From the NCBI GenBank assembly GCA_035567895.1, contig DATMPC010000009.1, forward strand, positions 62,001-126,000: a DNA stretch of 64,000 nucleotides, in the 5' to 3' direction. A program made the position numbers and the translations under genes. Positions 7,467 to 16,729 of this stretch are shown here, one piece after another. Positions within the stretch are counted from its first letter, which is position 1; every line of letters begins with the position of its first letter. This DNA comes from Terriglobales bacterium (lineage in GTDB: Bacteria; Acidobacteriota; Terriglobia; Terriglobales; Acidobacteriaceae). Below the pieces are notes generated by a model. That model was not told the DNA's origin. It worked only from the letters and a program-made list of their open reading frames with translations, and ran no database searches.

Positions 7467-8813
7467 ATGCACCAGGAAACAATCATCGTCGAAGCAAAAC
7501 AGGTACAGAAGTCGTACCCACAGCCCCATGGCGATCCGATCCTGGTGATTGCGCCCACAGATCTGACCATAAATTCCGGCGAAATCGTGGCACTGCTTGG
7601 TCCATCAGGTTCCGGCAAGTCCACTCTGCTTCGGATTCTTACCGGACTCTCGACGCCGTCCGCAGGTCGCGTTCTCTGGCACGGCGAGCCCCTCGGCACC
7701 GTGAAACCGAATGTCGCGATCGTTTTTCAGAGCTTTGCGCTTTTTCCATGGCTCACGGTTCTCGATAATGTCGAGCTGCCTCTGAAAGCGACAGGAGTGC
7801 CCGCGATTCCGCGGCGCAAGCGTGCACTCAAGATTTTGGACACAGTCGGTCTCGATGGTTTTGAGGCAGCGTATCCGAAAGAACTGTCCGGCGGAATGAA
7901 ACAGCGTGTCGGGTTCGCACGTGCTCTGGTGATCGAACCGGAAGTGCTCTTCATGGATGAGCCGTTTTCTGCCCTCGATGTTCTCACGGCAGAGAACCTC
8001 CGCAGTGAATTGCTTGAGCTGTGGGAAAAGAAGGAAATTCCCACACGGTCCATCTTCATCGTCACGCACAACATTGAGGAAGCAGTGTTGCTTGCCGATC
8101 GTGTCATCGTACTCGGACGAAATCCCGCGCGCATCCGCACCGACTTCCGCGTGCAATTGCCTCGGCCGCGCGACCGCAAAGAGTCACTTTTCAACCGTTA
8201 CATCGATTACATCTATACCGTGCTCACGCAGCCCGAGGCGGTCCCGTCTGTTCCGGGACAGCACGAGCAACCCGCTCAGCAGCAGGGGGCGAAGACCATG
8301 TATGAGATGCTGCCGCACGTTCGTCCCGGCGGCATCGCCGGACTGCTCGAAATGCTCGACGATCGCGGCGGACGAGAGGAAATCTCCCGGCTCGCGAAAG
8401 ACCTGAGCTTCGAAATCGACGATCTGCTTCCGCTCATAGATGCCGCCGTCATGCTCGGCTTCCTCAAGGTCGAACAGGGCTATGCCGAGATCACTCCCGA
8501 GGGCCGTGCGTTCGCGTACGCAGAGATCCAGCGGCAAAAGGAACTCTTCCGTGAAGCCTTGCTCAAACGTTTATTGCTTTTCCGGCAAATCACGCGAGTG
8601 CTCGAGAGCAAGTCGGACCATGCGGTTCATGAAGAATTCTTCCACGATCTCCTGGACGAGCAATTCAGCGAGGATGAAACCATCAAGCAGATGGAAACCG
8701 CGATCAACTGGGGTCGCTATGCCGAGATCTTTGACTACGATGCCGGCCGACACCGCCTGATGCTTCCGCAGGGAGTAGAACCATCGCCCCCTCTGAATCA
8801 GGTGAAGCAGTGA
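7467..8813 (+). CDS. ABC transporter ATPase, NitT/TauT type, with AAA-associated C-terminal domain
   Basis: 448 residues. The N-terminal 250 residues are a nitrate/sulfonate/taurine-type nucleotide-binding domain: Walker A GPSGSGKST, Q-loop IVFQSFALFPW, signature LSGGMKQRV, Walker B VLFMDEPFSALD, H-loop FIVTHN. The C-terminal 170 residues (TMYEMLPHVRPGGIAGLLEMLDDRGG...) are the AAA-associated domain found on some importer ATPases; they are largely helical and probably regulatory. The stop overlaps the GTG start of the permease gene (8810-8813), which indicates coupled translation. There is no substrate-binding protein gene nearby. Confidence 0.9.
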   Translation: MHQETIIVEAKQVQKSYPQPHGDPILVIAPTDLTINSGEIVALLGPSGSGKSTLLRILTGLSTPSAGRVLWHGEPLGTVKPNVAIVFQSFALFPWLTVLDNVELPLKATGVPAIPRRKRALKILDTVGLDGFEAAYPKELSGGMKQRVGFARALVIEPEVLFMDEPFSALDVLTAENLRSELLELWEKKEIPTRSIFIVTHNIEEAVLLADRVIVLGRNPARIRTDFRVQLPRPRDRKESLFNRYIDYIYTVLTQPEAVPSVPGQHEQPAQQQGAKTMYEMLPHVRPGGIAGLLEMLDDRGGREEISRLAKDLSFEIDDLLPLIDAAVMLGFLKVEQGYAEITPEGRAFAYAEIQRQKELFREALLKRLLLFRQITRVLESKSDHAVHEEFFHDLLDEQFSEDETIKQMETAINWGRYAEIFDYDAGRHRLMLPQGVEPSPPLNQVKQ

Positions 8814-10546
8814 TCCGTGTCCGCACTTTCGCGCGCTCAGTGGTGAAACAACCGACATGGACGGTTGCCACTGACTTTGTAGTTCTCTTCTGTGGGCTAG
8901 CGTGTTTTTACGGAATCGTTCTGATCGCACGCTACTGGTCTGGCGGGTTTGTACGCGTAGCCCAGATCGATCGCTCTCCCACGGCACTCCCGGTGTACGC
9001 CTTCTACTCGCTGGTTCGCATTCTGATTGCGTACTTTCTGAGCCTGGTGTTTGCTCTTGGATATGGATGGTTGGCCGCTCACAAGCCTCGCCTCGAAGCG
9101 CCGCTGCTCGCGATCCTCGACGTGCTTCAGTCCATTCCGGTACTTAGCTTCCTCCCCGGTGTGATGTTGGCTCTCGTTGCCCTGATACCGACGCGACAAT
9201 TAGGGCTGGAAATAGGCGTCGTGATCCTGATCTTCACTGGACAAGTCTGGAATATGGCTTTCAGCTTCTATTCATCGCTGAAGAGTATTCCGCGAGAGCT
9301 GCATGAAGCTACACGCATCTATAAGCTTTCGCCGTTACAACGCTTTTTCACTTTGGAACTGCCTTACGGCACCATCGGATTGGTTTGGAACTCGATGGTA
9401 TCAGTTGCCGGCGGCTGGTTCTTCCTGATGGCCTGCGAGATGTTCGTGCTGGGGAAGCGCGACTTTCGCCTGCCTGGGCTTGGATCCTACTTACAAACGG
9501 CGGCTAGCGCCAGCGACACGGTCTCCATCCTGTGGGGGCTCGCGACGATGATCGGAATCATCGTGCTGCTCGACCAACTCGTGTGGCGGCCGATCATTGC
9601 CTGGTCGGACAAGTTCAAGTTCGAGCAGGTGGAGAGCGTCGCAGTACCCAGGTCTCCTATTCTGGAAGCTTTGCGGCGCTCTCAGGCGGTGAAGGTGTTG
9701 AGCAAGAGGATTGTCCGGCCACTCGCTGAACAGTTCGTGCTGAGCCTGGCTCAAAAAGCGCAGCGTCCCCGGCCTGAGAAGAAGACAGATAAAGCGCTGA
9801 GTTACACGCTCGCTGTCCTCATAATTGCAGTTCTTGCCACTGTCACTATCTACGCCTCAACCCGCGCAATCGGACTACTGCGCGACGTGGATCGATCCAA
9901 TTTTCTTCTGACTCTCAAGAGTGCGGCAGCGACTTTCCTGCGCGTGAATGCTTCGTTGCTCATTGCCTCCGCCTGGACGATCCCAGCAGGCGTAGCCATC
10001 GGCTTCCATCCGCGCCTGGCTCGCATCGCGCAACCGCTCGCACAGATCGCTGCGTCGGTGCCGGCAACGGCTCTGTTTCCTATTCTGCTGCTGGGCATTG
10101 TGCAGTTGGGCGGAGGGCTCGGCGTCGGGTCAATTGCGCTCATGCTGCTAGGCACTCAGTGGTACATCCTGTTTAACGTGATCGCCGGAGCCATGGCCAT
10201 CCCCTCGGACCTGCGCGAAGTCGCTGATGTCTTCAACTTATCGAAGAGAGACCGTTGGAAGACGGTGATCCTGCCTGGCATTTTTCCTTATCTGATCACC
10301 GGGCTCGTCACTGCATCCGGAGGCGCATGGAACGCCAGCATTGTCGCAGAGTATTTCCATATGAAAGACCAAACCTTGTCGACTCTGGGGCTGGGCGCAG
10401 CAATCAGCCGTGCGACCGATACCGGAAACTTCCCGCTACTTCTGCTTTCCACAATTGTGATGGCAACGATGGTGGTGACGGTGAATCGTCTGGTGTGGCG
10501 TCCTCTCTATCGTCTCGCGGAAACTCGATTCAGGCTTGATGCTTGA
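8810..10546 (+). CDS. ABC transporter permease, two fused permease domains
   Basis: 578 residues, roughly twice the length of a usual importer permease. Two BPD_transp_1-type halves are visible, each with its EAA cytoplasmic loop: ELHEATRIYKLSPLQRFFTLELP in the first and DLREVADVFNLSKRDRWKTVILP in the second. They are separated by a charged linker near residues 280-320 (FKFEQVESVAVPRSP...RPRPEKKTDK). One polypeptide can thus form the whole membrane channel, pairing with a dimer of the preceding ATPase. It starts at a GTG that overlaps the upstream stop. Substrate unknown; anions are typical of the family. Confidence 0.9.
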   Translation: MIRVRTFARSVVKQPTWTVATDFVVLFCGLACFYGIVLIARYWSGGFVRVAQIDRSPTALPVYAFYSLVRILIAYFLSLVFALGYGWLAAHKPRLEAPLLAILDVLQSIPVLSFLPGVMLALVALIPTRQLGLEIGVVILIFTGQVWNMAFSFYSSLKSIPRELHEATRIYKLSPLQRFFTLELPYGTIGLVWNSMVSVAGGWFFLMACEMFVLGKRDFRLPGLGSYLQTAASASDTVSILWGLATMIGIIVLLDQLVWRPIIAWSDKFKFEQVESVAVPRSPILEALRRSQAVKVLSKRIVRPLAEQFVLSLAQKAQRPRPEKKTDKALSYTLAVLIIAVLATVTIYASTRAIGLLRDVDRSNFLLTLKSAAATFLRVNASLLIASAWTIPAGVAIGFHPRLARIAQPLAQIAASVPATALFPILLLGIVQLGGGLGVGSIALMLLGTQWYILFNVIAGAMAIPSDLREVADVFNLSKRDRWKTVILPGIFPYLITGLVTASGGAWNASIVAEYFHMKDQTLSTLGLGAAISRATDTGNFPLLLLSTIVMATMVVTVNRLVWRPLYRLAETRFRLDA

Positions 10547-10805
10547 GCCAGCCCGCCACTAGGAAAATGTACAGTCCGTGGGATGATTCTTCCGTTCTGC
10601 CAAGGCCGCGCGCAACCTTACGGGCTCCGAACAGCGCCCTCGCAAAAGTCAAAATAAAGGGCCACATTGTCCCAAGTGATCGCAACTCCTTCGCGGAATT
10701 TGCGTCTGTACAAGCAAAGGGATAAGACGAACAACTCTCGATTAATGAATTCGGGACGCGGTATTTGTGCGTCTTGGCGGAGAGTTTGCACGTCTAAGTA
10801 GATAG

Positions 10806-11669
10806 ATGTCACCCCGTGATACTTACAATTCATTGTCATTTCGAGCTTTTCCGCAGCTCAAGTCTTTCATTCTGCTCGGTCTCCTGACTCTCGTGACTTT
10901 CTTCTGCGTTTTGTCTGCACAGGCGCAACGGGGAGAGGGAGCAGTGGTGTCGACATCGCCCTCGGGGATCCAGGTTGACGAGATTATTCGGCGATTTGCA
11001 GCTAAGGAGAAAGATTTTCAGGCGGCGCGCGCCCACTACACGTATCGGCAATCCAACATCATTCAGACACTGGAAGGCAACACTGCCGACGGCGAATATC
11101 GCCAGGATTGGGACGTAAACTTCGACACGCACGGTAAGCGTTCGATCGCAGTGACCTATGCTCCGGAGCCAACGCTCACGCGCATCTCAATGACAAGTGA
11201 AGACACAAACGATCTGCAGAATGTAATGCCATTTGTGCTCACGACTGATGAGATTCCCGATTACAACATCTTGTACGTAGGCCAACAGCGCGAAGACGAG
11301 CTGCAGACTTACGTGTTCGACATCGCGCCGAAGCAGATCGAAAAGACTCATCGACGCTTTCAGGGTCGCATTTGGGTGGACAATCATGATTTCCAGATCG
11401 TGAAAACCTACGGAAAGTCAGTGCCAGATCTGCGCAGCGGCAAGGACGAAAATTTGTTTCCGCGCTTCACGACCTACCGAGAACAGGTCGACAACGTCTA
11501 CTGGTTCCCCACATACACTAGCGCGAAAGACACGCTGCACTTCAAGGGAGGCGACGTCGACATTCGCATCATCATCAAGTACACGGACTACAAGCGTTTC
11601 GGCTCGGAGACGAAGATCCTCTACGACGGGAAGCAGCTTCCGACGGACCCCACTCCTCCGCCAAAGTAA
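10806..11669 (+). CDS. exported protein resembling outer-membrane lipoprotein-sorting proteins
   Basis: 287 residues with an N-terminal hydrophobic segment (FILLGLLTLVTFFCVLSAQAQR) and an AQA signal-peptidase site near residue 40. The mature part is beta-rich and opens with IIRRFAAKEKDFQAARAHYTYRQ, like LolA/LppX-type half-barrels found in many Acidobacteriota. It contains IWVDNHDFQIVKTYGKSVPDL and ends in a proline-rich tail. No lipobox. Convergent with the receptor gene. It may carry a hydrophobic ligand in the periplasm, by fold analogy only. Confidence 0.7.
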   Translation: MSPRDTYNSLSFRAFPQLKSFILLGLLTLVTFFCVLSAQAQRGEGAVVSTSPSGIQVDEIIRRFAAKEKDFQAARAHYTYRQSNIIQTLEGNTADGEYRQDWDVNFDTHGKRSIAVTYAPEPTLTRISMTSEDTNDLQNVMPFVLTTDEIPDYNILYVGQQREDELQTYVFDIAPKQIEKTHRRFQGRIWVDNHDFQIVKTYGKSVPDLRSGKDENLFPRFTTYREQVDNVYWFPTYTSAKDTLHFKGGDVDIRIIIKYTDYKRFGSETKILYDGKQLPTDPTPPPK

Positions 11670-11736
11670 TTGAAGAAGAGCCCTGAATAGTTTGGGGGTC
11701 AAACTAGCGTTCTGATCCCCCAACCAAGACCCATCG

Positions 11737-11774
11737 AAGCAGAGACGTCCGCTGCAGCGTACGTCTCTGCTTTT
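11737..11774 (+). terminator. strong hairpin between convergent genes; also a copy of palindrome family B
   Basis: A perfect 12-bp stem (AAGCAGAGACGT, 11737-11748, with ACGTCTCTGCTT, 11761-11772) with a 12-base loop and a short T-run on the plus strand. It lies 67 bases after the plus-strand stop and 13 bases before the receptor's stop codon, so it can serve both. Its AGAGACG/CGTCTCT ends and palindromic centre (CGCTGCAGCG) match palindrome family B. Confidence 0.75.
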
Positions 11775-11787
11775 CAGCTTGCGCTCG

Positions 11788-14700
11788 CTAAAAACTGATC
11801 TTGGCCGCGAATTGCAATCCACGCGGACCACCGCCGCCGAGGAATGGATTGCCAATGCCCACATCTCCGGTAGCAGTTAGCGCGTAGGAACCGATGCCGC
11901 GACCTGCGCCATCAAGTCCGTTTACCGCCGGATCGGCGATAAAGTTCGGCAACTCCGGATTCGCCAAGTTCGGATGGTTGAACAGGTTGAAGAACTCCGC
12001 GCGCAAGTGCAGCGTTACGTGCTCTGTGAGCGGCGTGTTCTTGAAGATGGTCGCGTTGAATTCCTTGAAGCTCGGACCGCGCAGGGAGTTGCGTCCGAGG
12101 TTGCCGAAGTGCCGCGTGCCCGGCACACAATCTGTGTCGGACGCAGAAGTGACGCCAGCGGCGATCGTGCACGGCACGCGGAACGACGTTAGATCGATGA
12201 AATTGAATGGCACCTTGCCGTAACGAACCGGTCCGGCGAGATCGGGACGGTCAAATCCTTCTCCCGCCCCCGAAAAATCGCCCTCGAAGTTGTAGTTGAA
12301 CGAGAACGGCTGGCCGTCCTGCAGGTTTAGGACTCCGTCGAGACCCCAGCCATCGGTGAGTCGTGCGTGACTTCCCTTGCGATTTGGAAACTCATAGGTG
12401 AAGTTCCAGGTGAAGCGGTTGCGAATATCGAAGTTGGAATTTCCGCGTTCCAGATTGGGAGCAAGACTGTTGTTCGGCTGTGCAGCATTGGGAATGAAGT
12501 CCTCGCTGTCGCTGGCGTTGTCGATGGAGTGCGAGTAAACGTAGTTCGCTTGCGAGGTTATTCCGTGGAAACCGCTGAGCCGCAGACTTGTCTGCAGGCT
12601 GTGATAGATGGAATTGGCGCTGGCTTCCTCCTGATTGATGAAAAAGAAATTGCTAAATGGCCTGGGAACACTAAAGCTCTGAATGCCGTTGGCCAGATCA
12701 GAGGCCGTAATCGCAGCCTGACTGGGCTGATTGATGTCCCGAAAACGGAAAAGCTTGGTACCCTTTGCACCGACGTATCCAATCTGGGCGACAGCCCTAC
12801 TGCCAAGCTGCCGCTGGATATTTAGATTGAAATTCTGGACATAGGGCGTGCGGATGTGCGGATCGACTCCGAAGAAGTCTCCCAGGGGTGCCGGACTTGA
12901 ATACACAGGAGTATTGGCGGACAACGGCGTTCCGCTCAAGCCCGCAAAAGAGATGGCTGCCGGTCCAATCCCTGAATAGGCGGGGCCGGGACAGAACGTG
13001 CAGTTGAACGGCACGTGTCCGAGAAAGATGTCCTGCGAGAACGCGTCGTAGAACAATCCCCAGCCACCGCGAACCACAGTCTTTCCCTGACCACGGACGT
13101 CGTAGGCGAAGGCCAAACGCGGAGCAAAGTTGTTGTAATCGGGCTCGTACAAATTCCGCGAAGTACCACCAGTTCCCACTTGGAAGACGGCATCCAATGT
13201 GGGATCGAAATGGTAAAAGAGATTATCCCTCTCGCTTACCAAACCAAAATAGTCCCAGCGCAGGCCTAAGTTCAGGGTTAAGCGCGGAGTGGCGCGGAAG
13301 CTATCCTGAGCGTAGAAGCTGTGACTATTCTCGACTGAATGGCGCGCGGTGAAGCCTTGCGCCTGCGAGCCGCCGCTTGGAACGCCTTGCAGGAAGTCGC
13401 TCAGCGTGTCGAATGAGAGCCTGCCGCGGAAATTCGAGTCCTGGATGACTTTGATGGTCGTCCGACGGTACTCATATCCGAACTTGATATCGTTCCTACC
13501 TGCTTTCCAGGTGTAGTTGTCGATGAAGTGCCAGTTGGAGTCGACACGATCACGCGGCACGCTGGCGGTCGCGCCAATGACTGAAAATCCGGCAGCCGAG
13601 ATCTTCGGCAACCCGAAATCGAAAGGCTGTGCGCCTGTGTTCAAGCCGATGGAGCTTGGATTGAACGCGCTGTCTTCGGGGAAGAATCCCTCGGCAAAGC
13701 GATTCCATCCCAGACGCGCTTCGTTCACCTGCTTTGGGTTCACGACCTTCACGTACGACAGCGAAACCAGTTGTACACGCGTCGGCGTGACCGTGTTGAA
13801 GCCCGGCAGCAAGCCTCCGGCTAGCTGAGCAAAGGGGAAGCTCTGATCGCTGTCCCCAAAGTAGTAGCGGCCGGTAAGCAGGTTATTGCTATCGAAGTTG
13901 TGATCGATCTTCGCGATCATGCTGTCCACGCGATTCTTGAAGCGCGTGGCCGTAGAGAGATTCCCGCCGTTCGGGCATCCCGAGTCATCGCTGGTCACAG
14001 CAAGATTCGGCACGGGCCAGGGATTGCGTTTGAGCAGCGAGGCAATTACCGGATTGGGATTCCCGTTCGCAGCTATGTCGGCGGCGATTTGCTTGGGATC
14101 GGGAACGCAACTGAGTCCAGCCTGAGCGCCGGTCTCGCGCTGGCCTTCATAGTCGACGTAGAAGAAAGTGCGATTCCTGATGATCGGGCCACCGAACGCG
14201 CCACCGAATTGGTTGTTGTGGAAAGGATTCTTTCCGCCGACGTTGTTGAAGTAATTGCGCGCGCCCATTTGACCAGTGCGGAGAAACTCAAGCCCCGAAC
14301 CGTGAAATATGTTGGTACCACTCTTCGTAACGATGTTCACCACAGCCCCGCTATTGCGCCCATACTCGGCTTCGTAGTTCGAAAGCACGCGCAGCTCTGC
14401 GACCGCGTCAATGGGGAGAATCGTCGCCGGATCGCCAAAAACTCCAGCCTCGTTAATGGCGGGATCGTTGCGGAAGCCGTCGTTCATGTCCGTGCCGTCG
14501 AGCAGAAAATTGTTCGATCGGCCGCGTGAACCGTTCATCGAGAACGTGCCGAAGGATCCGGGGGAATCCGAAATCTGATCGGGCGAGCCGGATACCCCTG
14601 GATTGAGGTAGATCAGCTTGGTGTAGTCACGTCCATTGACGGGCAAATTTTCGATCGCTTTCGTAGTCAGGGTCCCGCCGAGTTCAGCCGACGTGGTCTC

Positions 14701-15075
14701 TACCAGCGACAGCGTCTCTCCTGAAACTTCGACAGTCTCGGAGACTTGTCCCGCCGGTAGCTGTGCGTCCACACGACGCTCGGTCGCAACGTCGACAATG
14801 ACATTCCTCGTGACTGAAGTCTGAAAACCCGTTGCAGCGACAGTCACAGTGTAGCTGCCCATCGGTAGTTCAGGAACGCTGTAGCTGCCGTCAGAGGTGG
14901 TCTCGGTGTTTCGTTCAAGGCCGGTCGCCACTTGACGTACGGTGACCTTCGCACCGGGAACGACGGCGCCGGAAGAGTCGGTTACTGTGCCCAAAATGGT
15001 GCCACGAAACGTTTGCGCAATTACACCTGGCACGGCTAGAACTAGGAAGAAGAGCAAGGCGAGACGGGACTTCAT
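11788..15075 (-). CDS. Oar-like TonB-dependent receptor with carboxypeptidase-regulatory domain
   Basis: 1095 residues from the ATG at 15075, chosen because GAGGAG lies seven to eight bases upstream. MKSRLALLFFLVLAVPGVIAQ is a signal peptide. Residues about 22-105 form a CarboxypepD_reg-like beta sandwich (GTILGTVTDSSGAVVPGAKVTVRQ). A plug domain follows (ENLPVNGRDYTKLIYLNPGVSG; FLLDGTDMND), then a 22-strand-type barrel ending in the aromatic tail LQFAAKISF. This is the typical acidobacterial Oar-like receptor, probably for oligosaccharides or peptides; the ligand is unknown. No TonB or SusD gene is nearby. Confidence 0.9.
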   Translation of the reverse strand: MKSRLALLFFLVLAVPGVIAQTFRGTILGTVTDSSGAVVPGAKVTVRQVATGLERNTETTSDGSYSVPELPMGSYTVTVAATGFQTSVTRNVIVDVATERRVDAQLPAGQVSETVEVSGETLSLVETTSAELGGTLTTKAIENLPVNGRDYTKLIYLNPGVSGSPDQISDSPGSFGTFSMNGSRGRSNNFLLDGTDMNDGFRNDPAINEAGVFGDPATILPIDAVAELRVLSNYEAEYGRNSGAVVNIVTKSGTNIFHGSGLEFLRTGQMGARNYFNNVGGKNPFHNNQFGGAFGGPIIRNRTFFYVDYEGQRETGAQAGLSCVPDPKQIAADIAANGNPNPVIASLLKRNPWPVPNLAVTSDDSGCPNGGNLSTATRFKNRVDSMIAKIDHNFDSNNLLTGRYYFGDSDQSFPFAQLAGGLLPGFNTVTPTRVQLVSLSYVKVVNPKQVNEARLGWNRFAEGFFPEDSAFNPSSIGLNTGAQPFDFGLPKISAAGFSVIGATASVPRDRVDSNWHFIDNYTWKAGRNDIKFGYEYRRTTIKVIQDSNFRGRLSFDTLSDFLQGVPSGGSQAQGFTARHSVENSHSFYAQDSFRATPRLTLNLGLRWDYFGLVSERDNLFYHFDPTLDAVFQVGTGGTSRNLYEPDYNNFAPRLAFAYDVRGQGKTVVRGGWGLFYDAFSQDIFLGHVPFNCTFCPGPAYSGIGPAAISFAGLSGTPLSANTPVYSSPAPLGDFFGVDPHIRTPYVQNFNLNIQRQLGSRAVAQIGYVGAKGTKLFRFRDINQPSQAAITASDLANGIQSFSVPRPFSNFFFINQEEASANSIYHSLQTSLRLSGFHGITSQANYVYSHSIDNASDSEDFIPNAAQPNNSLAPNLERGNSNFDIRNRFTWNFTYEFPNRKGSHARLTDGWGLDGVLNLQDGQPFSFNYNFEGDFSGAGEGFDRPDLAGPVRYGKVPFNFIDLTSFRVPCTIAAGVTSASDTDCVPGTRHFGNLGRNSLRGPSFKEFNATIFKNTPLTEHVTLHLRAEFFNLFNHPNLANPELPNFIADPAVNGLDGAGRGIGSYALTATGDVGIGNPFLGGGGPRGLQFAAKISF

Positions 15076-15126
15076 AGGGGAACTCCTCAATAAAAGTCGG
15101 GGCAGAAGTGCTCTGGAAAAAGTTAT

Positions 15127-15167
15127 GGGGACAGCTTACAGCAAAACTGCACTTGTAGGCTGTCCCC
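15127..15167 (-). terminator. hairpin downstream of ftsZ
   Basis: GGGGACAGC (15127-15135) and GCTGTCCCC (15159-15167) pair perfectly over 9 bp. On the minus strand the stem is followed within a few bases by a run of five T. It lies 12 bases after the ftsZ stop codon and so probably ends the dcw transcript. Confidence 0.55.
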
Positions 15168-15178
15168 TATTTCCCAGT

Positions 15179-16519
15179 TTAGTTCTCAGCACGCTTGCGG
15201 ATGAATGCAGGCACGTCGAGGTCGTCACCATCGATGCCGTTTACGCTGTTGCGAACTGCTTCGAGAGAGATGGAATCTCTCACCGGCGCCACTACGCGTG
15301 AGGCCATAGACATCGCGGAAACTGCGACTGGAGCGGCGACGCCTACTGACGCATGTATTTCATCCTCCAACTCATGATGATTGTGTGCGTGGGACTCAAC
15401 TGCCGCAACTGGCGAGGATCTTTCCTGCATCGTCACCTGTGGACTCGGCGCATGCGGTGAAGTAGCACGAGCAGCGGCGATTGCTCCGACAGCGACGCCC
15501 GTAGCGCGGTCGCTGCGCTGTATATGATCGCTCTTGAACCCCGTCGCGATGACTGTGATCTTCACGTCGTCCTTCATCTTTTCGTCGAGCACAGCGCCGA
15601 AGATAATGTTGGCATCTTCGTGGGCCGCATTCTGGATGATGGTGGATGCCTCGTTCACTTCGGCCAACTTAAGCGTGCTTGATCCCGTGATGTTGATAAG
15701 GATGCCGCGTGCTCCGTCAATCGCACCTGCTTCGAGCAATGGAGACGCGATAGCCGCCTGCGCTGCTTCCAGAGCGCGACGTTCGCCGCGACCTGTGGCC
15801 GTGCCCATTACCGCATAGCCCATGCCTTGCATGATCGTCTTCACATCGGCAAAGTCGCGGTTGATGATGCCGGGAATGGTGATGATGTCGGAGATACCCT
15901 GCACGGCCTGGCGCAGAATGTCATCGGCAACGCGGAAGGATTCAAAAAAGCCCGCATTTTGCGCCACCGCGAGCAGCTTCTCATTCGGGATCACGATGGT
16001 TGTGTCTACCGATTCGATGAGCTCGTCCAGTCCGTGATCAGCTTGCGACTTGCGGCGTTTTCCTTCGAATGCGAAGGGCTTGGTGACGACGGCGACTGTC
16101 AGTGCGCCCATTTCGCTGGCTAACGACGCGATAATCGGAGCCGCGCCAGTGCCCGTGCCGCCGCCGAGTCCTGCTGTTACAAAGACCATGTCTGCGCCTT
16201 CGAGCGCTTCGATGATCTGATGAGCGTCCTCGAGCGCGGCTTTCCTTCCCACTTCGGGATTTGCGCCGGCACCCAACCCGCTGGTGAGCTTTACGCCGAG
16301 CTGAATCTTCACCGAGGCCTGCGACATTTGCAGCGCCTGAAGATCGGTGTTGGCTACCAGGAATTCAACGCCTTCCACCTTGGCATTGATCATGCGGTTC
16401 ACCGCATTGCCGCCGCCACCGCCCACACCGATCACTTTGATCTTCGCGTTGTTGCGCGGATCCTCGTTGAAGCTAATGCGGATGTCTTCGGAACTACCTT
16501 CGGCTTTGCCTTTTGCCAT
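15179..16519 (-). CDS. ftsZ: cell division GTPase FtsZ
   Basis: 446 residues. Tubulin-like GTPase that polymerises into the Z-ring. [12 protein letters not shown] (near 31-42) and the tubulin signature [10 protein letters not shown] bind [14 protein letters not shown] carries the T7-loop region. The C-terminal linker (about 325-430) is Ala/Ser/His-rich and disordered, and the conserved tail reads [15 protein letters not shown], the FtsA/ZipA-binding peptide. AAGGGAG precedes the ATG. Last gene of the dcw cluster, separated from ftsA by a 170-bp repeat element. Confidence 0.98.
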   Translation of the reverse strand: MAKGKAEGSSEDIRISFNEDPRNNAKIKVIGVGGGGGNAVNRMINAKVEGVEFLVANTDLQALQMSQASVKIQLGVKLTSGLGAGANPEVGRKAALEDAHQIIEALEGADMVFVTAGLGGGTGTGAAPIIASLASEMGALTVAVVTKPFAFEGKRRKSQADHGLDELIESVDTTIVIPNEKLLAVAQNAGFFESFRVADDILRQAVQGISDIITIPGIINRDFADVKTIMQGMGYAVMGTATGRGERRALEAAQAAIASPLLEAGAIDGARGILINITGSSTLKLAEVNEASTIIQNAAHEDANIIFGAVLDEKMKDDVKITVIATGFKSDHIQRSDRATGVAVGAIAAARATSPHAPSPQVTMQERSSPVAAVESHAHNHHELEDEIHASVGVAAPVAVSAMSMASRVVAPVRDSISLEAVRNSVNGIDGDDLDVPAFIRKRAEN

Positions 16520-16557
16520 AAGTCATTCTCCCTTCAAGTTTTGCGCTCGCTCTCACA

Positions 16558-16726
16558 ATCGGGTGATCGGGCCATCGGGTGAACTAACAGCCGATCTGGC
16601 TTATTTTGCAATTTCGTAATTTCCTGATTTGGTGAGTTTGACATCGCTACATCGCTAAATCGCAAAATCACGAAATCACCCGATGTCTTTACTTCACCCG
16701 ATCACCCGATGGCCCGATCACCCGAT
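16558..16726. repeat. inverted pair of 8-bp-unit arrays (ATCGGGTG family) between ftsA and ftsZ
   Basis: The left array (16558-16588) reads ATCGGGTG-ATCGGGCC-ATCGGGTG. The right array (16691-16726) is its reverse complement, identical over 25 bases. Inside lies a second array of five 8-base units in register (16643-16682: ATCGCTAC, ATCGCTAA, ATCGCAAA, ATCACGAA, ATCACCCG) and a looser counterpart on the left (about 16607-16632). The right array ends four bases before the ftsA stop codon. Confidence 0.85.
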
Positions 16727-16729
16727 TCT

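Noticed and set aside
10543-10725. 60-codon frame overlapping the permease stop
   Set aside because: TTG start, no ribosome site, low-complexity content and no domain-like pattern.
16558-16726. CRISPR array
   Set aside because: Units are 7-9 bases with no spacers and the arrays are inverted pairs; no cas genes nearby.
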